Assembly (NCBI GenBank): GCA_018664265.1
Contig: JABJOR010000458.1
Coordinates: 1 to 9,822, forward strand
Direction: 5' to 3'
Source: Rhodospirillales bacterium
Lineage (GTDB): Bacteria > Pseudomonadota > Alphaproteobacteria > Rhodospirillales > Casp-alpha2
Length of the DNA: 9,822 nt
Both the position numbers and the translations under genes were made by a program. The notes below the pieces were generated by a model. The model saw only the letters and a list, made by a program, of their open reading frames with translations. It ran no database searches and had not been told where the DNA came from. Position 1 is the stretch's first letter, and each line of letters begins with the position of its first letter. Of the stretch, positions 1-6,073 are shown one piece after another.

Positions 1-44
1 AAATCTGGTAACTGTCAGATCAAGTCTGAACCACTACATCTAAT

Positions 45-242
45 TTAAAGAGCACCGTGGCGTTCAAAAGCTTTTTCCATCATTTCCGTGGCAATACGGT
101 GATCTTCTTTATTACCTCCAATGGCTGATATATCCATTTCAAGGGCTTGCAACAGCATGTTTGCAACGTCCAGTTTATTCTCCTCACAAGCTTGCTTATG
201 AGCCGCGATGATTTTGTCGCTTAGTCGGCGCTGCTCTGTCAT
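45..242 (-). CDS. Small hypothetical protein, 65 aa
   Basis: Function not recognised. The product is a short, charged, soluble protein with no signal peptide, membrane segment or cysteine pair; its single Cys is near residue 19. The first half (KIIAAHKQACEE, then DVANMLLQALEMD) reads as two amphipathic helices, and I recall short alphaproteobacterial proteins with a similar helix pair ending in LL-ALE, but no named function. The start is well supported: AAAGGAG (250-256 on the plus strand) lies 7 nt upstream of the ATG. An extended -10 candidate lies about 70 nt upstream. The gene is divergent from the PilZ gene. I am fairly sure it is a real gene and know nothing certain about its role. Confidence 0.72.
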   Translation of the reverse strand: MTEQRRLSDKIIAAHKQACEENKLDVANMLLQALEMDISAIGGNKEDHRIATEMMEKAFERHGAL

Positions 243-313
243 GCTTAATCTCCTTTAATTGAATCGTTTCTTGTTTTCGTTCCTTGCAGGTTGATTGCTG
301 CCTTTAAGTTTCC

Positions 314-322
314 ATTGTAGCA
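314..322 (-). promoter_or_regulatory. Candidate extended -10 promoter for the 65-aa gene
   Basis: On the minus strand this reads TGC-TACAAT, an extended -10 (TGnTATAAT-like) element. A poor -35 (TTCATT) lies 16 nt upstream. Transcription would start near 307, giving a 5' leader of about 65 nt before the ATG at 242. This is pattern matching only. Confidence 0.35.
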
Positions 323-435
323 GGATTAATATCTTAATGAACATGGCAAATTTTGATTCGCCTCATGGTCCAAGTGTGGGTAAACTGCTATTAATCGTCA
401 TAGAACGGGGGACGTGAGAGAGAGCTGGGCAAGTT

Positions 436-756
436 ATGGAACAACAAAAAACCGACAGGCGAAGTTGGCAACGTGTATCTATTGATTCTGGTGCTGAGTT
501 AAATGTCTCGGATGCAAATCATTCTGCAAGAGTGATTGATATATCTGCTGGAGGCGCTTTGTTGAGCGTTAATTCTAATGTTTTGAATGAAGACCCGATG
601 GCTCTTTCGATATTACAATTTGGCAAATACGATGTTGCCGTCGTGCGCCAATGGAATGACAGGATTGCAGTTAAGTTCCATCATGATGAAGAAGATCAGG
701 ACACACTACAGGAGGATCTGGATGCCTTCTGCAGGGAAAATGATTATGATTACTGA
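436..756 (+). CDS. PilZ domain protein (c-di-GMP receptor), 106 aa
   Basis: This is a single-domain PilZ protein, a cytoplasmic receptor for cyclic di-GMP. Both signature motifs are visible: RxxxR at residues 9-13 (RSWQR, preceded by Arg8) and the D/NxSxxG motif at residues 35-40 (DISAGG). Alternating hydrophobic strands follow, as expected for the PilZ beta barrel, and the C-terminus is acidic and probably helical. The length fits stand-alone PilZ proteins. No strong Shine-Dalgarno precedes the ATG; upstream there is only purine-rich GAGAGAGAG. It ends 2 nt before the convergent lipoprotein gene, with no terminator hairpin between them. Its target is unknown. A link to the sensor kinase downstream is possible but rests on proximity alone. 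Confidence 0.88.
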   Translation: MEQQKTDRRSWQRVSIDSGAELNVSDANHSARVIDISAGGALLSVNSNVLNEDPMALSILQFGKYDVAVVRQWNDRIAVKFHHDEEDQDTLQEDLDAFCRENDYDY

Positions 757-758
757 TG

Positions 759-1061
759 TTAGCCATTTGTTGTGGCGATAATGATTCCATCACAATTTGT
801 ATAAAGATTAACCCGCTCTAAACGATAGTCCATGGTCATCATGCTAATTGGGCCTAAAATTCTGATAATCTCATAATCCGCAATATTTGTAATTTGTGAT
901 GCTTGTTTTCCAATAATTGAAGACAGGGAGGGTTCATGAGCTTGCTGTTTTAGAGGAAAGTTTTCGTAAGCTTTCAAGCAGGCTTCTCTTTCGGGGGATG
1001 CTGATGCACATCCAGTCAGAAGTGTAAGTGTTAAGAAAGATGTGGAAAAATTAAAGTTCAT
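759..1061 (-). CDS. Small lipoprotein resembling peptidase inhibitor I78 family
   Basis: A 100-aa exported lipoprotein. Residues 8-18 form a hydrophobic segment ending in the lipobox LTGC (Cys18). Ala at +2 predicts outer-membrane sorting where Lol rules apply. The mature part matches the I78 (PF11720) layout: a Cys near the mature N-terminus (Cys28), a segment like I-x-G about residues 49-51, then a core with R-I-L-G-P and T-M-D-Y-R-x-x-R-x-N (residues 76-85) before D-G-I-I. Family members inhibit serine peptidases, often in the periplasm; that role is inferred here. Two oddities: the signal peptide n-region (MNFNFSTS) has no Lys or Arg, and no start codon lies in frame just upstream. The usual C-terminal Cys-Gly is Asn-Gly, with Cys90 placed earlier instead. 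AAGG lies 11 nt before the ATG. Confidence 0.75.
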   Translation of the reverse strand: MNFNFSTSFLTLTLLTGCASASPEREACLKAYENFPLKQQAHEPSLSSIIGKQASQITNIADYEIIRILGPISMMTMDYRLERVNLYTNCDGIIIATTNG

Positions 1062-1090
1062 GAACGTTCTTACCTTACGGGGGGATGTGA

Positions 1091-1119
1091 CATATAGTAA
1101 TCAGACATGATTTTGTCTT
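1091..1119 (-). promoter_or_regulatory. Candidate promoter of the lipoprotein gene
   Basis: On the minus strand AAGACA (1114-1119) and TATATG (1091-1096) are 17 nt apart, each 4 of 6 to the sigma-70 consensus. They lie about 30 nt upstream of the ATG at 1061. This is a visual match only. Confidence 0.35.
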
Positions 1120-1163
1120 TTGTGTGATGGCCTTATTGATAGTTTATTCGTGTTACGAAAAGG

Positions 1164-1193
1164 TTGTGAAATTACATTTATTTGAAATGTAAT
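1164..1193 (+). promoter_or_regulatory. Candidate promoter overlapping a perfect inverted repeat upstream of the sensor kinase
   Basis: TTGTGA (1164-1169) and TGTAAT (1188-1193, 5 of 6 to TATAAT) are spaced 18 nt apart. The -10 lies in the right arm of a perfect inverted repeat: ATTACATTT (1171-1179), 5-nt spacer, AAATGTAAT (1185-1193). The arrangement would suit a repressor or autoregulatory operator. The repeat is certain; promoter and operator function are inference. Confidence 0.4.
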
Positions 1194-1228
1194 GTTAAAT
1201 GATAAATTTAAAATGCCCTGTGATTTAG

Positions 1229-3490
1229 ATGAAAAGAAACATGATTAAGAGTCCGCAGGATATAAACCACAGGGGAAGCCTGATTTCGTTAATTGCGATT
1301 TTGGCGTTAGTTTGTGCATCTGTCACAGCTGTTACAATTGCATTGTTGTATGATGCCGCGTTTGAGCAAAAACGCCTAGATTTGCATGATGCTGTTGAAG
1401 TCCAAGCCCGATTAATTGAAGCTATTGCCGAGTTTGATGCGAAATATAGAGTGTATGATAATCCCGATGGAGCCAGGGGGGCTACATTGGAGCAAGTTCT
1501 GATTGCTCATAAGAAGTTTGATATACTCGGTAGCTTTAGCGAAGTAACACTCGCTGAACGTGATGGTGACATGATCAAGTATTTATTTGTACATCATCAC
1601 AGGATTTTTGAGGGGCCGTTAAAACGTATACCGATTGATTCTGATCTGTCTGAAGCTATGAGGCGTGCTCTCTATGGTCAATCAGGAACAGTGGTTGGTC
1701 TGGATTACAATGGAACAATGGTAATAGCAGCGTATGAATCCATAGCAAATCTGGATATTGGTATTGTCGTTAAATATGATTTATCAGAAGTTCGTGCTCC
1801 TTATATTCAGGCTGGGTTAATTGCTGCTGGGCTTTGTTTCATAATGGTTTGTATCGGCTCAGTTCTATTGATCCGTGTTCGTAACCCACTGGTTAGAATG
1901 ATGCAGTTAACAGAAGACAGGTTTAATGCAGCTGTTCAAAAAGCCAATGATGCAATTGTTACAGCATCAAAAGATGGATATATCAATTTTTGGAATAAGG
2001 CAGCAGAAAGAATATACGGTTACACCGAAGAGGAAGTAATTGGTAAGCCTGTAGCTATGCTCATTCCTTCGCGTTTAAACCCTGTTCGTGATGGAGGGTT
2101 TTATAAAAGCTATTTTGAAGCTGACCCGGCAGCGGAGCAAAAACCAAGAGAAATAATGGGGCTTAGAAAAAACGGGCAAGAATTCCCACTTGAAATTTCA
2201 ATATCAAAATGGAGCTCCCGTGACTCAGAATATTTCATGTCGATTATTCGTGACATCAGTGATCGAAAGAAAATAGAAAATTCCTTGCGGGAAAGTGAAA
2301 GACGTTTCAGGGATATTTTAGAGAACATGGTTGATTTGGTATGGGAAGTTGATAAGGACTTGAAATATGTTTTTGTCAGCACTTCCGTTGAAAGTGTGCT
2401 TGGTTATTCACCAGATGAAATACTTGGTAAAACACCCTATGAATTCATGTCTTTACAAGAAGGCATGAATTTTCGAAAGAAATTTTCAAAGGTAATAGAA
2501 AAGTGCGAGCCCTTTGTTGCATTTGAAAATACGACTCTTCACAAGGATGGACATGAAGTCTTGCTTGAGACAAGCGGTGTTCCAGTTTTCTCTCATAATG
2601 GGCTATGTAAGGGATTTCGTGGCGTAGACCACGATGTAACAAAACGAAAAGAGATTGAAAAACAACTTATACAATCCCAACGCATGGAAACGGTTGGTTT
2701 GATGACAGGGGGGGTGGCCCATGATTTTAACAACCTTTTACAAATAGTGCAGACAAATTTGGAAATAGCTGCTTCTGGAAAAGCCGATGAAGCTCTAACC
2801 AAAGAGTTATTAGACCGAGCAATTAGCGCCAGTGCCCGTGGTGGGGTACTGACAAAACAGCTGTTGTCTTTTTCAAGGAAAACGGCATTGCAGCCGGAGT
2901 ACGCAGATCTGAATGAATTGATTCCGGAAGTTCTGACAATTTTGCAGCGAACTTTGGATGAATCTATTACTTTAAGCCTCAACCTTGGTGATATGGGGGA
3001 GGTTTGTAACAAGATATACGTTGATGTTGGCTCTTTTGAGAATGTCCTTATTAACCTTGCTTTAAATGCACGAGATGCAATTGATTCTCAAGGCGATATA
3101 AAAGGAGGGGGCGAAATTGTTTTTTCAACTCAAAAAAGAAAACCAAATGATGGCGACCTGCTGGTTACAGAATGCGGTAATGTTGTGGAAATTTCTGTGA
3201 GTGATAATGGTTGTGGAATGTCACCGGAGATAGTTGATAGAGCTTTTGATCCGTTTTATACAACAAAACATTCCGTTGGAGGTAGTGGCATGGGGTTAAG
3301 CATGGTCTATGGCTTCTCCACACAGTCAGGCGGAATGGTAAAAATTGAAAGCGAGCCTGGCAAGGGAGCGACAGTGCGTATGTTATTACCTTGTTTTGTT
3401 GGGCGAGGTGAGAATATTTCAAAAAGTTTGACTGAATCAAACCGAAATGAAAAGGACTGGGTGTTGCCAAAAATTTCAAAGTTTTGGTAG
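1229..3490 (+). CDS. Membrane sensor histidine kinase, Cache-like + PAS-PAS + HisKA-HATPase; apparent hybrid kinase split by a frameshift
   Basis: A transmembrane sensor kinase of 753 aa. Order: TM1 about 18-41; periplasmic Cache-like sensor about 42-193, with the family-like stretch GQSGTVVGLDYNG; TM2 about 195-216; PAS1 about 228-350; PAS2 about 355-475; HisKA with the AHDFNNLL H-box (His498); ATPase with N-box N-L-A-L-N-A-R-D (609-616), G1 DNGCG (659-663), F-box DPFYTTK and G2 GGSGMGL (684-690). All catalytic boxes are intact. After the ATPase the frame runs through a short linker and stops at 3488-3490, while a receiver domain continues in the -1 frame without a proper start. It therefore probably belongs to a hybrid kinase of about 872 aa. 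There is no Shine-Dalgarno at the ATG; a second ATG at 1241 is possible. The sensed signal is unknown. Confidence 0.9.
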   Translation: MKRNMIKSPQDINHRGSLISLIAILALVCASVTAVTIALLYDAAFEQKRLDLHDAVEVQARLIEAIAEFDAKYRVYDNPDGARGATLEQVLIAHKKFDILGSFSEVTLAERDGDMIKYLFVHHHRIFEGPLKRIPIDSDLSEAMRRALYGQSGTVVGLDYNGTMVIAAYESIANLDIGIVVKYDLSEVRAPYIQAGLIAAGLCFIMVCIGSVLLIRVRNPLVRMMQLTEDRFNAAVQKANDAIVTASKDGYINFWNKAAERIYGYTEEEVIGKPVAMLIPSRLNPVRDGGFYKSYFEADPAAEQKPREIMGLRKNGQEFPLEISISKWSSRDSEYFMSIIRDISDRKKIENSLRESERRFRDILENMVDLVWEVDKDLKYVFVSTSVESVLGYSPDEILGKTPYEFMSLQEGMNFRKKFSKVIEKCEPFVAFENTTLHKDGHEVLLETSGVPVFSHNGLCKGFRGVDHDVTKRKEIEKQLIQSQRMETVGLMTGGVAHDFNNLLQIVQTNLEIAASGKADEALTKELLDRAISASARGGVLTKQLLSFSRKTALQPEYADLNELIPEVLTILQRTLDESITLSLNLGDMGEVCNKIYVDVGSFENVLINLALNARDAIDSQGDIKGGGEIVFSTQKRKPNDGDLLVTECGNVVEISVSDNGCGMSPEIVDRAFDPFYTTKHSVGGSGMGLSMVYGFSTQSGGMVKIESEPGKGATVRMLLPCFVGRGENISKSLTESNRNEKDWVLPKISKFW

Positions 3491-3846
3491 TAGAAGATGA
3501 TGACGAAGTTCGTCAATCCGCAGTGCTTCTTTTTGAAAATATGGGCTTTGATATTGAAGAATCAACGACTGCAGATGAAGCTTTAGTTTTATTGAAAAGT
3601 GGTTCTGATTTTAACCTCGTTTTCTCGGATGTGTTTATGCCCGGAACGCTATCTGGTTTTGGTTTGGCAAATGAATGTGCCCGATCTTTCCCGGAAATAA
3701 AATTTTTGCTGGCTTCAGGGCATCCAGATGAAGAATTGAAGAAACTTGATGATTGGATTGGCAGATATAATTTATTACACAAACCTTTTACCCTTGAAGA
3801 ATTAAGGGCAGAGCTTGACAAAATGTTCGCTTTTTTTAAGAATTAA
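3484..3846 (+). CDS. Receiver (REC) domain, probable C-terminal part of the hybrid kinase, displaced by -1 frame
   Basis: A complete CheY-like receiver. Numbered from the TTG at 3484: acidic pair Asp5-Asp6, phosphoacceptor Asp49 (FSDVFMPG), Ser78 at the switch position and Lys100 (HKPF). The only start in the open frame is that TTG, which would cut off the first strand. In the same frame the codons before it read NFKVL, giving the normal start NFKVLVVEDD, but no ATG, GTG or TTG lies between the in-frame stop at 3448-3450 and 3484. The domain overlaps the kinase frame by 7 nt. One added base in the linker (for example A6 instead of A5 at 3469-3473) fuses it to the kinase as PKNFKVLVVEDD. I therefore read it as the kinase's own receiver rather than an independent gene. 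It ends 55 nt before the FixJ-like regulator. Confidence 0.8.
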   Translation: MVVEDDDEVRQSAVLLFENMGFDIEESTTADEALVLLKSGSDFNLVFSDVFMPGTLSGFGLANECARSFPEIKFLLASGHPDEELKKLDDWIGRYNLLHKPFTLEELRAELDKMFAFFKN

Positions 3847-3861
3847 TGTGTGTGAACATCT

Positions 3862-3889
3862 TTGATTTAAACTTAGTTAAAATTATAGA
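3862..3889 (+). promoter_or_regulatory. Candidate promoter for the FixJ-like regulator, near-leaderless start
   Basis: TTGATT (3862-3867) and TATAGA (3884-3889) are spaced 16 nt apart in an AT-rich gap. Transcription would begin around 3896-3897, only about 5 nt before the ATG at 3902. The gene has no Shine-Dalgarno, which fits a leaderless or near-leaderless mRNA. The prediction comes from sequence alone. Confidence 0.35.
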
Positions 3890-3901
3890 TACAAAAATAT
3901 A

Positions 3902-4483
3902 ATGAAAATCTACCTAGTTGAGGACGATAAAGACCTTGCCCAGACAATCGCTACCGCGATGCAGGTCGAGGGTATAGAGGCAGAAATATATTTTTCTGCT
4001 GAGTCCTTTATTGAGCAATATTCAAGCAATTTTGTTGGCTGTGTTTTACTTGATGTGAAATTGCCAGGTATGAGTGGTATTGAATTACAAACATGGCTTC
4101 TTGATATGGGTTGTGATTTGCCGATCATATTTATTACGGGCTATGGCGAAATTCCGGATGTTGTTCAGGCTGTTAGAATGGGGGCCGTCGACTTTATCGA
4201 AAAGCCCTTTAGCATGTCTTCATTGATGGAAGTGCTTGGAAATGCCTTTGATTTACTTGAAGAATATCAGGAAAATTTGAACAGGATATCAGTCCTGACT
4301 TCCAGAGAGCGAAATGTTTTTGACCTTCTTATTGAGGGTAAATCAAATAAGCTGGTTGCCAGAGAGCTGGAAATAGGCCTCAGAACTGTTGAGTTTCACA
4401 GGAAAAATATTCTGGAAAAACTGGATGTAGGTTCAGTATCTGGTCTTGTTGAGATATCGCGTTCTTTACCTGCTTCAAGATAA
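3902..4483 (+). CDS. FixJ/NarL-type response regulator (REC + LuxR helix-turn-helix), 193 aa
   Basis: A DNA-binding response regulator, the likely output of the kinase upstream. The receiver spans about 1-115, with acidic residues E7-D8-D9, phosphoacceptor Asp51 (LLDVKLPGMSG), Thr79 and Lys101 (EKPF). The segment G-Y-G-E-I-P-D-V-V-Q-A-V-R-x-G-A-V-D-F is typical of FixJ-class receivers. A short linker leads to a LuxR-type HTH at about 130-187 (LTSRERNVFDLL, then the recognition region RTVEFHRKNILEKL). The length is slightly below the roughly 200 aa of FixJ relatives, and nothing seems missing. No Shine-Dalgarno precedes the ATG. A strong intrinsic terminator lies 130 nt downstream. Targets are unknown; the inverted repeat upstream of the kinase is one candidate. 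Confidence 0.92.
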   Translation: MKIYLVEDDKDLAQTIATAMQVEGIEAEIYFSAESFIEQYSSNFVGCVLLDVKLPGMSGIELQTWLLDMGCDLPIIFITGYGEIPDVVQAVRMGAVDFIEKPFSMSSLMEVLGNAFDLLEEYQENLNRISVLTSRERNVFDLLIEGKSNKLVARELEIGLRTVEFHRKNILEKLDVGSVSGLVEISRSLPASR

Positions 4484-4612
4484 TTCTTCTTTCTTATTCT
4501 GCCCCCCGTAGTTTACCACAGTATTCAATGCCTCCTGTTTGTGTGATTATACTTTCCATAATGAGTGAAAATATTTTAAACACGAAATTTATTCTTTAGT
4601 TCCTCAACCTTC

Positions 4613-4656
4613 CTCCGTCATATCAATCGTCTGATTGAAATGACGGAGTTTTTTTT
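4613..4656 (+). terminator. Strong rho-independent terminator after the regulator
   Basis: Stem CTCCGTCAT (4613-4621) pairs with ATGACGGAG (4640-4648). An A-A mismatch and a second 6-bp stem TCAATC/GATTGA follow, with loop GTCT (4629-4632), then eight T residues (4649-4656). The T-tract is on the plus strand only, so it ends the signalling transcript. The reverse strand has no T-run and would not terminate tRNA-Pro. Confidence 0.92.
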
Positions 4657-4685
4657 GTTATTTTTGATTATTTTAGATGACCTGC

Positions 4686-4738
4686 CAGAAACCTATTAAT
4701 CTGAACTTCCTGGTTAACTGATTAGGCCCGGGTTTCTG
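4686..4738. repeat. Long imperfect inverted repeat between terminator and tRNA-Pro
   Basis: CAGAAACC (4686-4693) is the reverse complement of GGTTTCTG (4731-4738). Inside, CCTATTAATC and GATTAGG can extend the pairing imperfectly. It lies 17 nt past the 3' end of tRNA-Pro on the minus strand. No T-tract follows on either strand, so it is not a canonical terminator. It could be a processing structure, a rho-dependent 3' end or chance. Confidence 0.45.
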
Positions 4739-4755
4739 AATTTAAATATATGGAA

Positions 4756-4832
4756 TGGTCGGAGTGAGAGGATTCGAACCTCCGGCTTCGTCGTCCCGAA
4801 CGACGCACTCTACCAGGCTGAGCTACACTCCG
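4756..4832 (-). tRNA. tRNA-Pro, anticodon CGG
   Basis: The full 77-nt cloverleaf can be folded by hand on the minus strand: acceptor CGGAGTG/CACTCCG, D-stem GCTC/GAGT, anticodon stem CGTCG/CGACG with loop TTCGGGA (anticodon CGG, codon CCG), variable loop AAGCC, T-arm GGAGG-TTCGAAT-CCTCT, discriminator A and encoded CCA (4756-4758). The C1-G72 pair with A73 is typical of bacterial tRNA-Pro. It lies 60 nt downstream of, and on the same strand as, the polyprenyl synthase, so co-transcription is possible. No canonical terminator follows. Confidence 0.97.
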
Positions 4833-4892
4833 ACTAAGCTCTGTAGATATCTGATATTCAGCGTAGCGCTCTGTGTTGTTTACGACAAGAAT

Positions 4893-5084
4893 TTAGTAAG
4901 GCCGATCAATGCAGAATTCGATGAGATCGAGCAATGATTCTTTCGTCGGGCTGGCATCAAATATTCCCAGAGCATCGCGGGCAATAGAGCCATAGTGTCT
5001 GGCTCGTTCAACACTGTCTTTCAGGGCATCATGGCGGGTTAATAGGTTAAGGGCGTGTTCAAGATCGCCTTCTTTTTGCTCCAA
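4893..5084 (-). CDS. ispB: C-terminal fragment of the polyprenyl diphosphate synthase, displaced frame
   Basis: This stretch encodes the missing C-terminus of the synthase upstream. It runs EQKEGDLEHALNLL, then RARHYGSIARDAL, then a final LLDLIEFCIDR, all typical of the last helices of the octaprenyl/decaprenyl synthase family. The only start in the frame is a TTG at 5084-5082 with no ribosome binding site, and the frame opens just after a stop at 5099-5097. It should be read as the tail of the 5039-5914 gene after one missing base, not as a gene of its own. The full gene would span 4893-5914, about 340 aa. Confidence 0.85.
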   Translation of the reverse strand: MEQKEGDLEHALNLLTRHDALKDSVERARHYGSIARDALGIFDASPTKESLLDLIEFCIDRPY

Positions 5085-5914
5085 TCTTCCAGTGTTTTAC
5101 GCCAAAAGGTTCTTTCTTCATCGGTGCCTCGACGAAAAGCCAAAATAACAGGTAGCGTTATTTTGCCTTCACTAAAATCATCTCCAATGGTTTTGCCCAG
5201 TTCAGCCTGTACAGCGGAATAATCCAGTACGTCATCGATAATTTGAAAAGCTATGCCCAAATTTTGACCAAAAGATTTGAGGGCTTCTTCCTCGACAGCA
5301 GGGCGTTCGGCAACAACCGCACCAATCTGACAGGCAGCTGCAAATAGTTTGGCGGTTTTGGCTGAGATAACGTCAAGATATTCAGTTTCGCCTGTTTCTG
5401 TGTCATTGGCAGTCATTAATTGAAGGACTTCGCCTTCGGCAATTACCGATGAAGCATTAGAGAGTATTCGCAAAACATCGAGAGAGCCGTCTTCTACCAT
5501 TAGCTCAAACGAGCGGCTAAACAGGAAATCCCCGACCAGGACACTCGCATTATTACCCCAAATAGCGTTTGCAGATTTATTGCCGCGTCGTAAATCGCTT
5601 TCATCAACAACATCATCATGCAAAAGGGTTGCTGTGTGAATAAATTCTACACAGGCAGCCAAGGCAATATGTCGTTCACCTTCATAATTGCACATTTGGG
5701 CTGCGGCAAGTGTCAGCATGGGGCGCAAGCGTTTACCGCCTGCAGCGATGATGTGGCCAGCAAGCTGTGGGATCATGGCTACAGGGCTGTGCATGCGCGC
5801 AAGTATATGTTTGTTGACGGCTTTTATATCGTCTTCAACAAGTGCAACAAGCCGATCCAGAGATGGCTGTTTCTTCTGCGGTTCATCAATATTAATTACG
5901 ACACCCACGGTCAT
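5039..5914 (-). CDS. ispB: Long-chain polyprenyl (octa/decaprenyl) diphosphate synthase, frame broken near the C-terminus
   Basis: A trans-prenyltransferase that extends farnesyl diphosphate with isopentenyl diphosphate to make the ubiquinone side chain. Visible: GGKR (59-62), first aspartate-rich motif DDVVD (100-104) followed by RRG, FQ (223-224) and second aspartate-rich motif DDVLD (227-231), then GDD and K near 244-251. All catalytic residues are intact. From about residue 278 the frame reads SKKKAILNTPLTY and stops, while the family C-terminus continues in the -1 frame. The true product is probably about 340 aa; a real 291-aa protein would lack the final helices. At the ATG, AAGGAC is very close to the start; a GTG at 5908 (codon 3) would have better spacing. 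The chain length (Q8, Q9 or Q10) cannot be read from sequence by eye. Confidence 0.9.
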   Translation of the reverse strand: MTVGVVINIDEPQKKQPSLDRLVALVEDDIKAVNKHILARMHSPVAMIPQLAGHIIAAGGKRLRPMLTLAAAQMCNYEGERHIALAACVEFIHTATLLHDDVVDESDLRRGNKSANAIWGNNASVLVGDFLFSRSFELMVEDGSLDVLRILSNASSVIAEGEVLQLMTANDTETGETEYLDVISAKTAKLFAAACQIGAVVAERPAVEEEALKSFGQNLGIAFQIIDDVLDYSAVQAELGKTIGDDFSEGKITLPVILAFRRGTDEERTFWRKTLEDWSKKKAILNTPLTY

Positions 5915-5996
5915 GTCCTTACAGTATGAATTCGCAATTGGTATATGGTTTTTGTGGGAAACTCAAACACTGCTTACGTCTGTATTCTGAGTTATA

Positions 5997-6026
5997 AGAA
6001 TAGGAACCCTGTGAAGGGTGGGTCAA
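5997..6026 (-). promoter_or_regulatory. Candidate sigma-70 promoter of the polyprenyl synthase with palindrome in the spacer
   Basis: On the minus strand TTGACC (6021-6026) and TATTCT (5997-6002) are spaced 18 nt apart, giving a 5' leader of about 75 nt. The spacer contains the palindrome ACCCT-GTGA-AGGGT (6006-6019). A repressor bound there would block the promoter; this is inference. Confidence 0.45.
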
Positions 6027-6073
6027 GCAAAGTGAGAAACAATAATTTATTTTTGACTGCTTTCTTATGAATA

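Noticed and set aside
1..44. Short inverted repeats (ATCTG/CAGAT, TCTGA/TCAGA) past the stop of the 65-aa gene
   Set aside because: The arms are only 5 bp and the window ends before any T-tract could be seen.
3471..3477. AAATTTC as a classical -1 slippery heptamer in the kinase linker
   Set aside because: The heptamer is in phase with the receiver frame, not the incoming kinase frame, so simultaneous two-tRNA slippage from the kinase frame does not fit.
1229..4483. Signalling block as a horizontally acquired island because of its higher AT content
   Set aside because: The difference is judged by eye only, and there are no flanking repeats, integrase or insertion sequences; housekeeping genes such as glyS may simply use more GC-rich codons.
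4755..4937. Plus-strand 60-codon ORF beginning MVGVRGFEPPASSSRTTHS
   Set aside because: It reads antisense through tRNA-Pro. This peptide is the well-known artefact of translating tRNA genes backwards.
5618..5990. Two overlapping plus-strand ORFs opposite the N-terminal half of the polyprenyl synthase
   Set aside because: They are antisense shadows of a clearly coding frame, with no ribosome binding site or recognisable domain.
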